Assembly: GCF_003436425.1 (NCBI RefSeq)
Contig: NZ_QSPK01000032.1
Span: forward strand, 1-24,942
Length of the DNA: 24,942 nucleotides
Reading direction: 5' to 3'
Source of the DNA: Eubacterium sp. TM05-53
GTDB lineage: Bacteria > Bacillota_I > Bacilli_A > Erysipelotrichales > Erysipelotrichaceae
Positions within the stretch are counted from its first letter, which is position 1. Each line of letters opens with the position of its first letter. The notes below the pieces were generated by a model, which was not told the DNA's origin, ran no database searches, and saw only the letters and a list, made by a program, of their open reading frames with translations. Shown here in pieces: positions 1-7,976 of this stretch. A program made the translations under genes and the position numbers.

Positions 1-1
1 A

Positions 2-46
2 GCTTTTCACATGCCGCATTCCCATGTTCCGAAACCAAAATCTTAA
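2..46 (+). CDS. Possible 3' end of a plus-strand gene cut by the window edge
   Basis: From base 2 one plus-strand frame is open and reads AFHMPHSHVPKPKS followed by TAA at 44-46. A hairpin with flanking A and T runs follows at once (52-76), as expected for the end of a gene converging on the aldolase gene. Only 14 codons are visible, so no function can be given. A minus-strand frame through the same bases is also open (reading ILVSEHGNAACEK), so the call is weak. Confidence 0.25.
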   Translation, partial: AFHMPHSHVPKPKS

Positions 47-51
47 TATAT

Positions 52-76
52 AAAAAAAGTAGATTTCTCTACTTTT
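52..76. terminator. Terminator at the end of the aldolase gene
   Basis: Nine-base perfect stem AAAAGTAGA (55-63) with TCTACTTTT (68-76) and a four-base loop. Read on the minus strand the stem is followed by a run of seven T (52-58, partly within the stem). It overlaps the TAG stop of the aldolase gene (69-71). The A/T flanks on both sides mean it could also stop transcription arriving from the left. Confidence 0.7.
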
Positions 77-737
77 CCAACGTGTTTCGATTATAAGCTC
101 TTTGCCAGTTCACACTAAATTCACCAACCGCAATCTTAGTGCCTGGATGATCGATCATTTGATATAAAACATCGCAAGGAACCGTTACAGCTTGAATGCC
201 AGCCTTGATCAATTCATGCACTTGATATGTGTTTTTAAAGCTTGCCGCAATCACTTTTGCAGGCATATTATTTACTCTCAACATTTCAATCAAGTCTTTC
301 ACATCCTGTACACCATCCCCATAATTACACATACGATTTGTATAAGGTGCCAAATATTCAGCTCCATTCATTGCAGCTAAGAATGCTTGATCTGCTGTAT
401 AAATGGCAGTAGCCAATGTGTGAATTCCTAATTTTTTACATTCTTTGATAGCTCTTAAACCCTCATGTGTAACTGGAATCTTAACATACATATTTTTATT
501 ACGAATTGAAGAAATCATTTTAGCTTCTTCCATAATACCTTCAAAAAAAGTTTGTACGGTTTGAATAAACAACAATTGATCTTCACTCAACACTTCACAA
601 AGATCTTTTACGACATCCATGGCTTCTCTACCTGATTTTGTAAGAATTGTAGGATTTGTCGTAACACCCGTAATTGTTAATAATTCATTTAGTTCTTTAA
701 TTTGTTCAATATTTGATGAGTCGATAATTAATTCCAT
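69..737 (-). CDS. fsa: Fructose-6-phosphate aldolase / transaldolase-like protein (FSA/TalC family)
   Basis: Class I aldolase of the small transaldolase subfamily. Family members either cleave fructose 6-phosphate to dihydroxyacetone and glyceraldehyde 3-phosphate or act as transaldolases; sequence alone does not decide which. The 222-aa length is typical of FSA. Seen directly: D6, the GVTTNPT segment (24-30), Q59, the Schiff-base lysine K86 in YVKIPVT, the GIHTLATAIY strand, the APYTNR segment and the AASFK strand, all at positions matching E. coli FSA as I recall it. A strong AGGAGG site lies 5-10 bases before the ATG. The gene is divergent from a DeoR-type regulator and has its own terminator, so it is probably monocistronic and controlled by that regulator. 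No membrane or signal segments. Confidence 0.9.
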   Translation of the reverse strand: MELIIDSSNIEQIKELNELLTITGVTTNPTILTKSGREAMDVVKDLCEVLSEDQLLFIQTVQTFFEGIMEEAKMISSIRNKNMYVKIPVTHEGLRAIKECKKLGIHTLATAIYTADQAFLAAMNGAEYLAPYTNRMCNYGDGVQDVKDLIEMLRVNNMPAKVIAASFKNTYQVHELIKAGIQAVTVPCDVLYQMIDHPGTKIAVGEFSVNWQRAYNRNTLEK

Positions 738-779
738 GATGGATCCTCCTTAAGTTCATCTGTATCCTAACACTACAAA

Positions 780-809
780 AATATAGATTCAATATCCTTT
801 TCACATCAA
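780..809 (-). promoter_or_regulatory. Likely promoter of the aldolase gene
   Basis: On the minus strand TTGATG (809-804) and TATATT (785-780) are separated by 18 bp, with the ATG about 43 bp downstream. It lies just downstream of the palindrome at 822-859, so a protein bound there would sit immediately upstream of the -35 box. Confidence 0.4.
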
Positions 810-821
810 ACAAATTATTTC

Positions 822-859
822 AAAAGAACACAAATAAACATGTTTCTTTCTGTTCTCTT
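822..859. promoter_or_regulatory. 38-bp imperfect palindrome, probable DeoR-family operator
   Basis: Centred at 840/841; 16 of 19 half-site positions pair. The core is the perfect palindrome AAACATGTTT (836-845) and the outer arms are AGAACA (825-830) and TGTTCT (851-856). It lies 19 bp upstream of the regulator ATG (878) and next to the aldolase promoter. DeoR-family proteins commonly bind repeats in their own divergent promoter region, so autoregulation plus control of the aldolase gene is the natural reading. Confidence 0.6.
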
Positions 860-877
860 TTGTGCTTTAATAGAAGT

Positions 878-1621
878 ATGAACACAACACAAAGAAGATA
901 TGAAATCTATGAAAAGCTAAAAAAAGATAAAACCGTACAAGTCAGTGAACTCGCAAAACAATATAGTGTTTCCTTAATGACCATACGAAGAGATTTAGAT
1001 CATCTAGAAAATCAAGGACTCGCCACAAAGAGCTATGGAGGAGCCACACTCAATGAGTCCAGTTCAACTGAGCCTTCCTTTGAAATCAAAGAAGGCATGT
1101 CACAATCGGATAAAAAAGAGATTGCGATTTATGCGAGCACACTCATTCAAGATGGAGATTCCATCTATTTAGATTGTGGTACAACCTGCCTTGAACTCTT
1201 TAAGCGAATACATCATAAGAAGATCACCATCTTTACAAATTTTTGGAAGATTCTACAATATGTAGATCGTAACACAAAAGCTAAGATCATCATGGCTCCA
1301 GGAACCTATAATCCTGTAACCCAGGCAGCTCTATCTGAAAGTACCATCCAATTCTTTCAAAACTATTATATTGATAAAGCCTTTATCTCCGTTTTAGGAA
1401 TAGATTTAGATTATGGCGTATCCATTCCAAGTATGAGTGATGCCTTAGTAAAAAAAGCGATTCTTGATTCTTCAAACAAAAAAATTTGTATGGTAGACCA
1501 TACAAAATTTAATAAGAAGTATATGTCAAAAATAGCTAATATCGATGATTTTGACATAATCATTACAGACGATAAATTAGAACCAGATATACACGCAAAA
1601 AACATTATAAAAGCACATTGA
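878..1621 (+). CDS. DeoR/GlpR-family transcriptional regulator of sugar metabolism
   Basis: About 247 aa from the ATG at 878. An in-frame TTG at 860 would add six residues, but it lies next to the operator and has no better ribosome site. Residues 1-57 form the DeoR winged helix-turn-helix: RRYEIYEKLKKDKTVQVSEL, then SLMTIRRDLDHLENQG and the SYGGA wing. The rest is the DeoR C-terminal sensor domain, related to phosphosugar isomerases, with the typical IYLDCGTTCLEL loop, the TNFWKIL strand and a late MVDHTKFNK motif. Effectors of this family are usually phosphorylated sugars. Divergence from the aldolase gene and convergence on nagA suggest a sugar-phosphate signal, but the exact ligand cannot be read from the sequence. 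Confidence 0.9.
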   Translation: MNTTQRRYEIYEKLKKDKTVQVSELAKQYSVSLMTIRRDLDHLENQGLATKSYGGATLNESSSTEPSFEIKEGMSQSDKKEIAIYASTLIQDGDSIYLDCGTTCLELFKRIHHKKITIFTNFWKILQYVDRNTKAKIIMAPGTYNPVTQAALSESTIQFFQNYYIDKAFISVLGIDLDYGVSIPSMSDALVKKAILDSSNKKICMVDHTKFNKKYMSKIANIDDFDIIITDDKLEPDIHAKNIIKAH

Positions 1622-1637
1622 ACAATTCAATGTGCTT
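1611..1637. terminator. Bidirectional terminator between the DeoR gene and nagA
   Basis: Twelve-base perfect stem AAGCACATTGAA (1611-1622) with TTCAATGTGCTT (1626-1637) and a CAA loop. It contains the regulator's TGA stop (1619-1621). An ATTTAATT tail follows on plus and TTTTATAATG on minus, so it serves both convergent genes. Confidence 0.8.
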
Positions 1638-1643
1638 ATTTAA

Positions 1644-2783
1644 TTAGAATGCTTTTTGACCTTTTGTATATGTCATTTCAACAGAATAGTCATCATTTAA
1701 TACAACTAAATCTGCATCTTTTCCCGTTTGAATCGATCCCTTACGATCATCTACATTCAACATACGAGCTGGGTTCAATGTACATGCATTGATAGCTGTT
1801 TGCCAAGGAACCAATGCTTTTTCTACTAAAATACGAAGTCCATTATTGACATGCAATGTAGATCCTGCAAGACCTTTCGTATCTGTTAAGTGTGCACTTC
1901 CATCTGGATATAATTCGATTTCATTTCCACCAAACAATACTTTTGTACCAACTGGCAATCCCTTAACCATCAATGAGTCAGTGATCATAATACAGTGATC
2001 AGGACCTTTAGCTGTAAAGTAATCATTTAATGCTTCATAAGTTGAGTGGTTTCCATCACAGATGATTTCACCATATACATCTCTATAACGCATGGCAGCA
2101 CCAACTAATCCTGGTTCACGGTGATGGAATTTAGTCATACCATTGAATACGTGAGTCATTGAATTTGCACCATTCGCAATAGCTAAACGAGCCTGTTCAA
2201 AAGTAGCTCCTGAGTGACCTTGACTACATACAATTCCATTTGCACGTAAGAACTTAGTTAATTCAAAGTTATCATCATGTTCACAAGCCATAGTCACGAT
2301 TTTAATTAAATTATTAGAAGCTGCCAAATAACGTTTGAATTGTTCAAGATCTGGTTTTACACAATATTGTTCAGGTTGTGCTCCCTTATATACTTGATCC
2401 AAGTAAGGCCCTTCAAAGTGAATACCTAAAATTTCTGCACCTTCATATCCTTCTTCAACAACTTTCGCAACATTTTTAACCGCATTTGTCAAAACTTCTT
2501 CAGACTGTGTGATTGTTGTTGGAAGAATACCTGTAACACCTTCCTTAACGATGTTTTTCATCCAGTTACGAAGACCTTCTTCATTCGCATCATTTGTATC
2601 AAATCCATAAGCACCATGTGTGTGCACATCGATGAATCCTGGGACAATTCTCTTATCTCCATAATCTTCATCTACTTCTTTTTCTCCATATGGATAGATA
2701 TTTACAATCTTTCCTTCTTCTACTTCAACTTGGGCTGCCAACCATGTATTTACGACCCAAATTCTTTTACTTTGAATAATCAT
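1644..2783 (-). CDS. nagA: N-acetylglucosamine-6-phosphate deacetylase
   Basis: Amidohydrolase that removes acetate from GlcNAc-6-P to give glucosamine 6-phosphate, the first committed step of GlcNAc and peptidoglycan amino-sugar use, in the cytoplasm. The 379-aa length is normal. Seen directly: VPGFIDVHTHG with H54 and H56 (the HxH metal motif of the Bacillus-type enzymes), HFEGPYL with E124, GHSGAT with H190, THVFNGM with H211, DGNH with H246, and the catalytic aspartate D269 in MITDS. AGGAGG lies about nine bases before the ATG. No nagB gene is in the window. The upstream region has a TATAAT box (2807-2812) and a near-consensus cre-like sequence. Confidence 0.95.
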   Translation of the reverse strand: MIIQSKRIWVVNTWLAAQVEVEEGKIVNIYPYGEKEVDEDYGDKRIVPGFIDVHTHGAYGFDTNDANEEGLRNWMKNIVKEGVTGILPTTITQSEEVLTNAVKNVAKVVEEGYEGAEILGIHFEGPYLDQVYKGAQPEQYCVKPDLEQFKRYLAASNNLIKIVTMACEHDDNFELTKFLRANGIVCSQGHSGATFEQARLAIANGANSMTHVFNGMTKFHHREPGLVGAAMRYRDVYGEIICDGNHSTYEALNDYFTAKGPDHCIMITDSLMVKGLPVGTKVLFGGNEIELYPDGSAHLTDTKGLAGSTLHVNNGLRILVEKALVPWQTAINACTLNPARMLNVDDRKGSIQTGKDADLVVLNDDYSVEMTYTKGQKAF

Positions 2784-2823
2784 ATCGACAATTCCTCCTA
2801 GTTATTATTATACTCTTAAAAAA

Positions 2824-2837
2824 AGAAAACACTTACA
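2824..2837. promoter_or_regulatory. Possible cre (CcpA) site upstream of nagA
   Basis: On the minus strand the 14-mer TGTAAGTGTTTTCT matches the relaxed cre consensus TGWAARCGYTWNCW at 13 of 14 positions; the C of the central CG is T. It sits just upstream of the nagA -10 box and also close to the fprA promoter. Loss of the central C weakens the call. Confidence 0.3.
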
Positions 2838-2860
2838 CTTTTTAGTTGACTTTTTATAAT
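2833..2860 (+). promoter_or_regulatory. Likely fprA promoter
   Basis: TATAAT at 2855-2860 is preceded at 16 bp by TTACAC (2833-2838). A TTGACT also occurs at 2846-2851 but has no -10 box at a usable distance. The transcript would have a leader of about 75 bases before the ATG at 2943. Confidence 0.4.
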
Positions 2861-2942
2861 TTTTATTCAAAAAATGTAAAAGATGCAAATGAATAGACAT
2901 ATTCTCTAAATAATTCTAAAATAGAGGAAGAGGTGAACAAAA

Positions 2943-4136
2943 ATGAAAAGAGCTAAAAAAATTATAGATAACGTGTACTGGGTTGGGGTTAGAGACTTAA
3001 ATAACCGCCACTTCCATGGTGATTTATATCCAATCGATGAAGGGTGTACATATAATGCCTACTTAGTTGTAGATGATGAAGTCACACTTTTTGATACAGT
3101 CGAAGAAGAATTCACAGAAGAACTATTGGAAAGAGTTGAATCCGTACTTCAAGGAAGAGAAATTGACAATATTGTTGTTCAACATACAGAACCAGATCAT
3201 TCGGGTGGATTTAAAAAAGTATATGCCAAATATCCAAACGCAAAAGTTTACGCATCTATTTCTGGAAAGAAGAATATGATTGAACAATACTTTGACCAAG
3301 TTCCATATCAGGTCGTAAAGACAAATGATACAATCAACACAGGAAAATATGACTTTGTCTTTGTCGAAATGCAGATGATTCACTGGCCAGACAACATGTT
3401 GACATATTGTCCACAGTTAAAAACTGTATTCTCAAACGATGCCTTTGGACAGCACATTGTAAACTTTAATCTAACCGATGAAGGATTGGATAAAGCGTAT
3501 TGTTTAAAACAAGCGAAAGAATACTTCGCGAACATTGTTTTACCATATACAACACCAGTGCAAGCTAAATTAAACCTAATTCTAGGCATGAATTTAGACA
3601 TTGAATATATCATGCCGGCACATGGTATTATCTGGAAAGACTATATTGCAGATATTATTGAAACATATAAAGGTATCGCTGCTCAAAAAGTAGAAAATAA
3701 AGCCGTAATTGTATATGAATCTGTATGGAAACATACGCAACAGATTGCCGAAAGCTTAGCCGAAGGATTCAGCGATGCTGGTATGGATGTGAAAGTCTAT
3801 AAATTATCGGATACAAAATCAAGTATTGTGATGCGTGAAATCATGGATGCCAAAGTTGTATGTATTGGATCAGGAACCTACAACAATGTCATGGCACCAA
3901 GCGTAGCCGCTTTCCTTGAACACATTCGTCCATGTAAATTTAAGAACAAAAAAGGATTGGCCTTTGCAGCATACGGATGGTTTAACCAAGTTGCCAAAGA
4001 AATCGATACAAGAATGCAACAATCTGGAATCGAATCATGCCACGATGTGATCAATCAATGCTACACACCAAGTGATGATCAATTAGAAGACTACTACAAT
4101 GTAGCTAAAGAAATCGCAAAAACAAGCCAGGAGTAA
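2943..4136 (+). CDS. fprA: A-type flavodiiron protein (FprA), oxygen/nitric oxide reductase
   Basis: Cytoplasmic flavodiiron enzyme that reduces O2 to water or NO to N2O, a defence used by anaerobes. The N-terminal metallo-beta-lactamase-like domain (about 1-245) holds the di-iron ligands H81, E83, D85 and H86 (HTEPDH), H147, D166 and H227 (PAHG), all present. The C-terminal flavodoxin domain (about 253-397) begins KAVIVYESVWKHTQQIAES, an FMN phosphate-binding loop. The 397-aa length fits class A with no extra rubredoxin domain, so an external rubredoxin or other electron donor is needed; none is in the window. GAGGTG lies about eight bases before the ATG. The gene stands alone between two terminators. 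Confidence 0.95.
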   Translation: MKRAKKIIDNVYWVGVRDLNNRHFHGDLYPIDEGCTYNAYLVVDDEVTLFDTVEEEFTEELLERVESVLQGREIDNIVVQHTEPDHSGGFKKVYAKYPNAKVYASISGKKNMIEQYFDQVPYQVVKTNDTINTGKYDFVFVEMQMIHWPDNMLTYCPQLKTVFSNDAFGQHIVNFNLTDEGLDKAYCLKQAKEYFANIVLPYTTPVQAKLNLILGMNLDIEYIMPAHGIIWKDYIADIIETYKGIAAQKVENKAVIVYESVWKHTQQIAESLAEGFSDAGMDVKVYKLSDTKSSIVMREIMDAKVVCIGSGTYNNVMAPSVAAFLEHIRPCKFKNKKGLAFAAYGWFNQVAKEIDTRMQQSGIESCHDVINQCYTPSDDQLEDYYNVAKEIAKTSQE

Positions 4137-4153
4137 ATTCTCCTGGCTTTTTT
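4124..4153. terminator. Terminator shared by fprA and rsmF
   Basis: Ten-base stem AAGCCAGGAG (4124-4133) with CTCCTGGCTT (4140-4149), then six T up to 4153. The TAA stop of fprA (4134-4136) lies in the loop. On the minus strand the same stem is followed by a TTGTTTTT tail, so it probably ends the rsmF transcript too. Confidence 0.85.
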
Positions 4154-5459
4154 AGTCTATATTCACATGTGAATTGGGTAATAATCTTAGTCCTTTAGGA
4201 ATCTTATTTTTGATTTGTCTTCCATCACTCTTGCCAAAACCAAACGGATGTCCATTAAAACATACCGCTACATACCCTTTTTCGCATTCCATTTGAAGAA
4301 CTTCACCATGCATAAAAAGATCCATCTCTTCTAATGTTACATTGACTTTTCTTTTATAGTCAAAATCCGCAACCATATAAAAAGAATGACTTGGCTCAAA
4401 ACGATTCTTAATGACATCCCCCAAATATACACCTTGACGCAATACTTTTACCTTTTTAAAATCCACAAACGGAACATCCATTCCATATACTCTATCCTTA
4501 TCTATATAGTAATAGTTTGGCAATGTATTCAATTGTTCCTTCAAAAACTTTTCAGTTACTTTATCAATCTTCTTAGATTTTAAAACAGGAAGTTTACCTG
4601 CCATGCCAAGTTGTTTCCTGAATTTCGCAATGAAATGACCCTCACCACCATCCATTGGAAAGATACGACGCACATTCAAGTCTTTAAACCCTTTTCTTCC
4701 CCACGAAACTTCAGGATCCACCAAGACCATATCCGCATGTTTTTCTAAAAAATCTAAGGCAACATCTTCATCTTCTTCTAAAGCATATGTGCAAGTTGAA
4801 TACACCAAAGTACCACCCGGTTTCAACATAGAATAGGCATGTTCTAATATTTCTTTTTGACGAGTCGCACAAAGTTCAATATTTTCAATGCTCCAATTAT
4901 TTAGGGCAATATCATGTTTTTTGATCATTCCCTCACCACTACAAGGTGCATCCACTAAAATTTTGTCAAAACAAGCATCAAACACCTTCGTAAGCTTATC
5001 TACACTTGTATTGGTTACTGCCACATTTTTCACACCCATACGCTCAATATTAGACAAAAGGATTTGGGCACGCTTCGCATCAATTTCATTTGATACTAGA
5101 TATCCATTTTTTAAATGTGATGCGATCTGCGTACTCTTTCCACCTGGTGCTGCACATAAATCCAATACATAATCATCTTCTTGTACATCCAAGATTTCAA
5201 CAGCGCTTGAAGCACTTGGTTCTTGCAGATAAAAACAACCACAAATATGGAAAGGATGATTTCCCAACGGCTTATCTACATAATAACTTTCCTTACAAAA
5301 CTGACTTGGATGATCCAAATGATCAAATTCATCCAATTCTGCCTTTTTTAAATTCATACGCATACCACGATATAAAGGTTTCGATAAAGATTCAATATAG
5401 GCATTATATTCATCTTTTAATAATTTCTGCATGCGAGAAAAATACATTTCTTGACTCAT
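4152..5459 (-). CDS. rsmF: 16S rRNA (cytosine-C5) methyltransferase, RsmF/RsmB type (NOL1/NOP2/Sun family)
   Basis: SAM-dependent m5C RNA methyltransferase. Seen directly: the SAM-binding loop LCAAPGGKST (101-110), motif IV VDAPCSGEG with C173, and motif VI YSTCTY with C223. Both cysteines of the family mechanism are present (C223 attack on C6 of cytosine, C173 product release). The 435 aa include a C-terminal region (about 290-435, ending in HPFGFGKSDG...KGLRLLP) like the RNA-binding extension of RsmF proteins. The start overlaps the stop of the upstream peptidase gene by four bases (ATGA), with a GGAGGG site inside that gene, so translational coupling is likely. The exact target base cannot be told from the sequence. 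Confidence 0.9.
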   Translation of the reverse strand: MSQEMYFSRMQKLLKDEYNAYIESLSKPLYRGMRMNLKKAELDEFDHLDHPSQFCKESYYVDKPLGNHPFHICGCFYLQEPSASSAVEILDVQEDDYVLDLCAAPGGKSTQIASHLKNGYLVSNEIDAKRAQILLSNIERMGVKNVAVTNTSVDKLTKVFDACFDKILVDAPCSGEGMIKKHDIALNNWSIENIELCATRQKEILEHAYSMLKPGGTLVYSTCTYALEEDEDVALDFLEKHADMVLVDPEVSWGRKGFKDLNVRRIFPMDGGEGHFIAKFRKQLGMAGKLPVLKSKKIDKVTEKFLKEQLNTLPNYYYIDKDRVYGMDVPFVDFKKVKVLRQGVYLGDVIKNRFEPSHSFYMVADFDYKRKVNVTLEEMDLFMHGEVLQMECEKGYVAVCFNGHPFGFGKSDGRQIKNKIPKGLRLLPNSHVNID

Positions 5460-6643
5460 ACACCCTCCAAAACGGTCTCAGGATCAATGCGACATGCATA
5501 GCCTGAGCATGTTGCAGCCTCACTATAGCCACATCCAAAAGAAAAATCAGCACCGCTGTTTCTAAAATATTCTACGATCGAATTGAGATCCTGTTTTAAT
5601 TCAAACACCTCTACATGCGTATGAGGCCCCGTTGAATTGCCACTGTTCCCACTTTTCGCTATAACTGTACCTTGACTGACTTGCTGGCCACTAGTCACAT
5701 AGATTTCACTGGATAAATGGGCATAAGTAATCGCATAAAGCCTTTCATTTACGGCAACCACCATACAAATGGTATTGCCACCACCATTTGGCCATCCACA
5801 CCAGTTTCCTAAATATCCATTGTTCGAATCCACTGGTGCATGGGCATACAATATGATACCATTAGCAACCGCTAACACATCACTATACATGGCACTTGCG
5901 ATATCCAAACCTAAATGAAGACCTCCATCCGGATAAGACCAGCATCCAGCACTGATTGTACCATTTTCAACTGGGTTTTGCCAAAAAGAACTGTACGAAT
6001 CGATTTCATAATTTCCATCCACCAAACAAGACATGCCATTTTGTTGCCACGATTCATAACCCCCATAATCCGGCAAATGTTCAGTTCCTGAAATCATAGA
6101 ATCTTCATTATGTTGTCCAGCTTCATTGATTTGTGCTAAATTCGAAAACCGTTTAAATAAGTAATTTTGACAATTGGATAATCTTTTAAGATATTCATCA
6201 TACAACAATAACGTATTTTGATTCTTATCCAATTGTTTTTTATGTTTCAAATATTCTACTTCAATTTCTCTATATTCCTCAAAATACAATTCCAAGTTCT
6301 TTTGTATCTTATACGGATAAAGGATAGAGTTATTTCTTTGAATCGTTTGTAATTCAAAGCCATATTCTAACTTTTTTAATTCATAATAATTCTTTTTTTG
6401 TTTATACCTACGTTCAAGTTCATCCACACACTTTTCTTGTTTCTCAACTCGAGCCATTAAATTTGTTTGTTTAAATTCGATACTCTTTGAAACATCCCGA
6501 CATTTCATAGATAAAAAACTAGCCTGATTCTCATCAACTGTGTCCACTTTGGATTCTATATTCGAAATTAAAACTTCATAACTTGGCACAACCATTGATT
6601 GTAAGCCAATAAAAAAACAGACAAAAAGAGATATACATTTCAT
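5456..6643 (-). CDS. Secreted M23-family peptidase with N-terminal coiled coil
   Basis: Probable peptidoglycan endopeptidase or an EnvC-like activator that acts outside the membrane. Residues 1-20 form a hydrophobic signal peptide or anchor (ISLFVCFFIGL). Residues about 25-170 are charged, heptad-like helix typical of coiled-coil M23 proteins. The C-terminal domain (about 230-350) keeps all the zinc and catalytic residues: H243 and D247 in HLGLD, H309 in YAHLS, and H341/H343 in GPHTHVEVF. It should therefore be an active metallopeptidase and not a degenerate activator. AAGGAG lies six bases before the ATG. It is followed, with a four-base overlap, by rsmF and is preceded by the O-antigen-ligase-type gene (39-bp gap), so these three probably share a transcript. 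The tail after residue 365 is cysteine-rich and unassigned. Confidence 0.88.
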   Translation of the reverse strand: MKCISLFVCFFIGLQSMVVPSYEVLISNIESKVDTVDENQASFLSMKCRDVSKSIEFKQTNLMARVEKQEKCVDELERRYKQKKNYYELKKLEYGFELQTIQRNNSILYPYKIQKNLELYFEEYREIEVEYLKHKKQLDKNQNTLLLYDEYLKRLSNCQNYLFKRFSNLAQINEAGQHNEDSMISGTEHLPDYGGYESWQQNGMSCLVDGNYEIDSYSSFWQNPVENGTISAGCWSYPDGGLHLGLDIASAMYSDVLAVANGIILYAHAPVDSNNGYLGNWCGWPNGGGNTICMVVAVNERLYAITYAHLSSEIYVTSGQQVSQGTVIAKSGNSGNSTGPHTHVEVFELKQDLNSIVEYFRNSGADFSFGCGYSEAATCSGYACRIDPETVLEGV

Positions 6644-6682
6644 AAAGCTCCTTCTACTGTCTGTCTTCTAAAATTATTGTAT

Positions 6683-7816
6683 TTATTTTTCTAAGTACAT
6701 GCAAGCACTATTTAAAATGATAAAACATAAAGTTCCTGTTGCGACAATATTTAATGTACAATCCAACAATCCATATATCAAAACGATCGCAATAAAACAC
6801 ATCATCATGCCAAATAGTGCAGGATTTTCTTTTCTTGTATTCGAAGTAAAGATTTCCTTATTTAGCACAAATGTATATGCCAGAAGCACTACTGTTCCAA
6901 CAACTCCATACGACAAAATGGAATCAATATAAATATTATGAGCATGAGGTGCCTTATGACCATGTACTAATGGATAAAACTTCTGATATGTCTGCGGACC
7001 CCATCCAAAGAATGGATACATTGAAATACACATAAATGCTGTCTTCCAAATCTTAATGCGAGAGGCAAAAGTGGACATATCACTGATTCTTGGAATCAAC
7101 GTTGGTTTTAAGAATACTAAACCACATATACCAAGTTCGAATACAATGGATGTGATAAATAGTTTTTTCCATCGCACACAATAAAGAAAGATAGGAAAGA
7201 TTAGGGCAAATGGTAATAATGCAGTTCTAGATCCCGTTAAATATAGAACAAAGAAATTAAACAGTGCAATTATAAAATAACCAATCTTACAAAGAATATT
7301 GTCGTTTTTCACAAAACGATACATACACATCACACATACAAAATCAATGACCATCGCATAGATATTCGCATTCATAAATGTCGAAGTAATTCTTCGTTTT
7401 GGTGAATTGAAGATATGGAATTCTAAAAATGTTCGTCCATTCGCAAGGGAAATCTGATTAAACTGATACAAACCGTAGATAGCCGCAAATACCGATAAAA
7501 TAATAATAAGATCACACATCTTTTCAAATGTATTTTTTGTGATACTTCTACGATAATAGGCTCCATATAAACCGATCAACACAAATAACCATGTATTACC
7601 AAAACCTGTCCAGTTCGAATGGAAGATGGAGACAATAAATTCCAATACGATAAAGCTATAAAAGAAAATTGCGCCCGTTTGATTCTTTATGGCATCCACC
7701 AATTTATGTCGGCATAATGCTTGTATTAAAACGCATGCGACTGCTACACTTGCGATTTGATAGGGCAAAAACAGAAAGGCAGTGGCCAATAAAATCATTT
7801 TTTCATCTAAATTCAT
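6683..7816 (-). CDS. O-antigen ligase / Wzy-type polymerase family membrane protein
   Basis: Multipass membrane protein (377 aa, about ten hydrophobic segments) of the Wzy_C superfamily, which joins or polymerises surface polysaccharides. The diagnostic part is the extracellular loop near the C terminus with GWGPQTYQKF and then HAHNIYIDSILSYGVVG, the conserved histidine-asparagine signature of the family. The frame can be opened 16 codons earlier, but that would run into a terminator; the ATG at 7814-7816 has GGGAGGA five bases before it and is the real start. Its ribosome site begins only a few bases after the T-run of the tRNA-Thr terminator, and I see no separate promoter, so expression may depend on read-through. 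In a Gram-positive host the substrate would be capsule or teichoic-type polymer, not lipid A. Confidence 0.82.
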   Translation of the reverse strand: MNLDEKMILLATAFLFLPYQIASVAVACVLIQALCRHKLVDAIKNQTGAIFFYSFIVLEFIVSIFHSNWTGFGNTWLFVLIGLYGAYYRRSITKNTFEKMCDLIIILSVFAAIYGLYQFNQISLANGRTFLEFHIFNSPKRRITSTFMNANIYAMVIDFVCVMCMYRFVKNDNILCKIGYFIIALFNFFVLYLTGSRTALLPFALIFPIFLYCVRWKKLFITSIVFELGICGLVFLKPTLIPRISDMSTFASRIKIWKTAFMCISMYPFFGWGPQTYQKFYPLVHGHKAPHAHNIYIDSILSYGVVGTVVLLAYTFVLNKEIFTSNTRKENPALFGMMMCFIAIVLIYGLLDCTLNIVATGTLCFIILNSACMYLEK

Positions 7817-7829
7817 AGATCCTCCCTTC

Positions 7830-7855
7830 AAAAAAAATAGCTGGTTGAACCAGCT
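7830..7855 (-). terminator. Terminator after tRNA-Thr
   Basis: AGCTGGTT (7839-7846) and AACCAGCT (7848-7855) form a hairpin, realistically a six-base stem with a five-base loop, followed on the minus strand by an A and eight T (7837-7830). It lies 13 bases downstream of the tRNA CCA and 13 bases before the start codon of the next gene. Confidence 0.75.
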
Positions 7856-7868
7856 TAATTTCAAAACA

Positions 7869-7943
7869 TGGTGCCGACTATCGGATTTGAACCAATGACC
7901 TACGCGTTACGAGTGCGTTGCACTACCACTGTGCTAAGTCGGC
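7869..7943 (-). tRNA. tRNA-Thr (anticodon CGT)
   Basis: Full 75-base cloverleaf with encoded CCA. The acceptor stem GCCGACT/AGTCGGC is perfect, the D stem is GCAC/GTGC, the anticodon stem ACGCA/CGCGT has one A-C mismatch next to the loop, the anticodon loop CTCGTAA holds CGT at 7911-7909, and the T arm ATTGG-TTCAAAT-CCGAT has the invariant TTC. CGT reads ACG threonine codons. It lies directly after the coiled-coil membrane protein gene and may be co-transcribed with it. Confidence 0.95.
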
Positions 7944-7946
7944 ATA

Positions 7947-7971
7947 AAGACTACCCTATTAGAATAGTCTT
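7947..7971 (-). terminator. Hairpin between the membrane protein gene and tRNA-Thr
   Basis: AAGACTA (7947-7953) pairs with TAGTCTT (7965-7971) around an 11-base loop. On the minus strand only three T follow before the tRNA starts, so it is a poor terminator for that direction. It may be a processing or attenuation structure; the better T-run is on the plus side, where no gene needs it. Confidence 0.3.
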
Positions 7972-7976
7972 ATTTT

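Noticed and set aside
2846..2874. TTGACT as -35 of fprA
   Set aside because: No acceptable -10 hexamer lies 16-18 bp downstream; the TATAAT at 2855-2860 is too close to pair with it.
7817..7864. Longer N terminus for the O-antigen-ligase-type protein
   Set aside because: The extra codons run through the tRNA-Thr terminator; the ATG at 7816 has a strong Shine-Dalgarno site.
7839..7943. T-box leader upstream of the ligase gene
   Set aside because: The structure is a complete threonine tRNA with CCA followed by a simple terminator; there is no T-box TGGN motif or stem I architecture.
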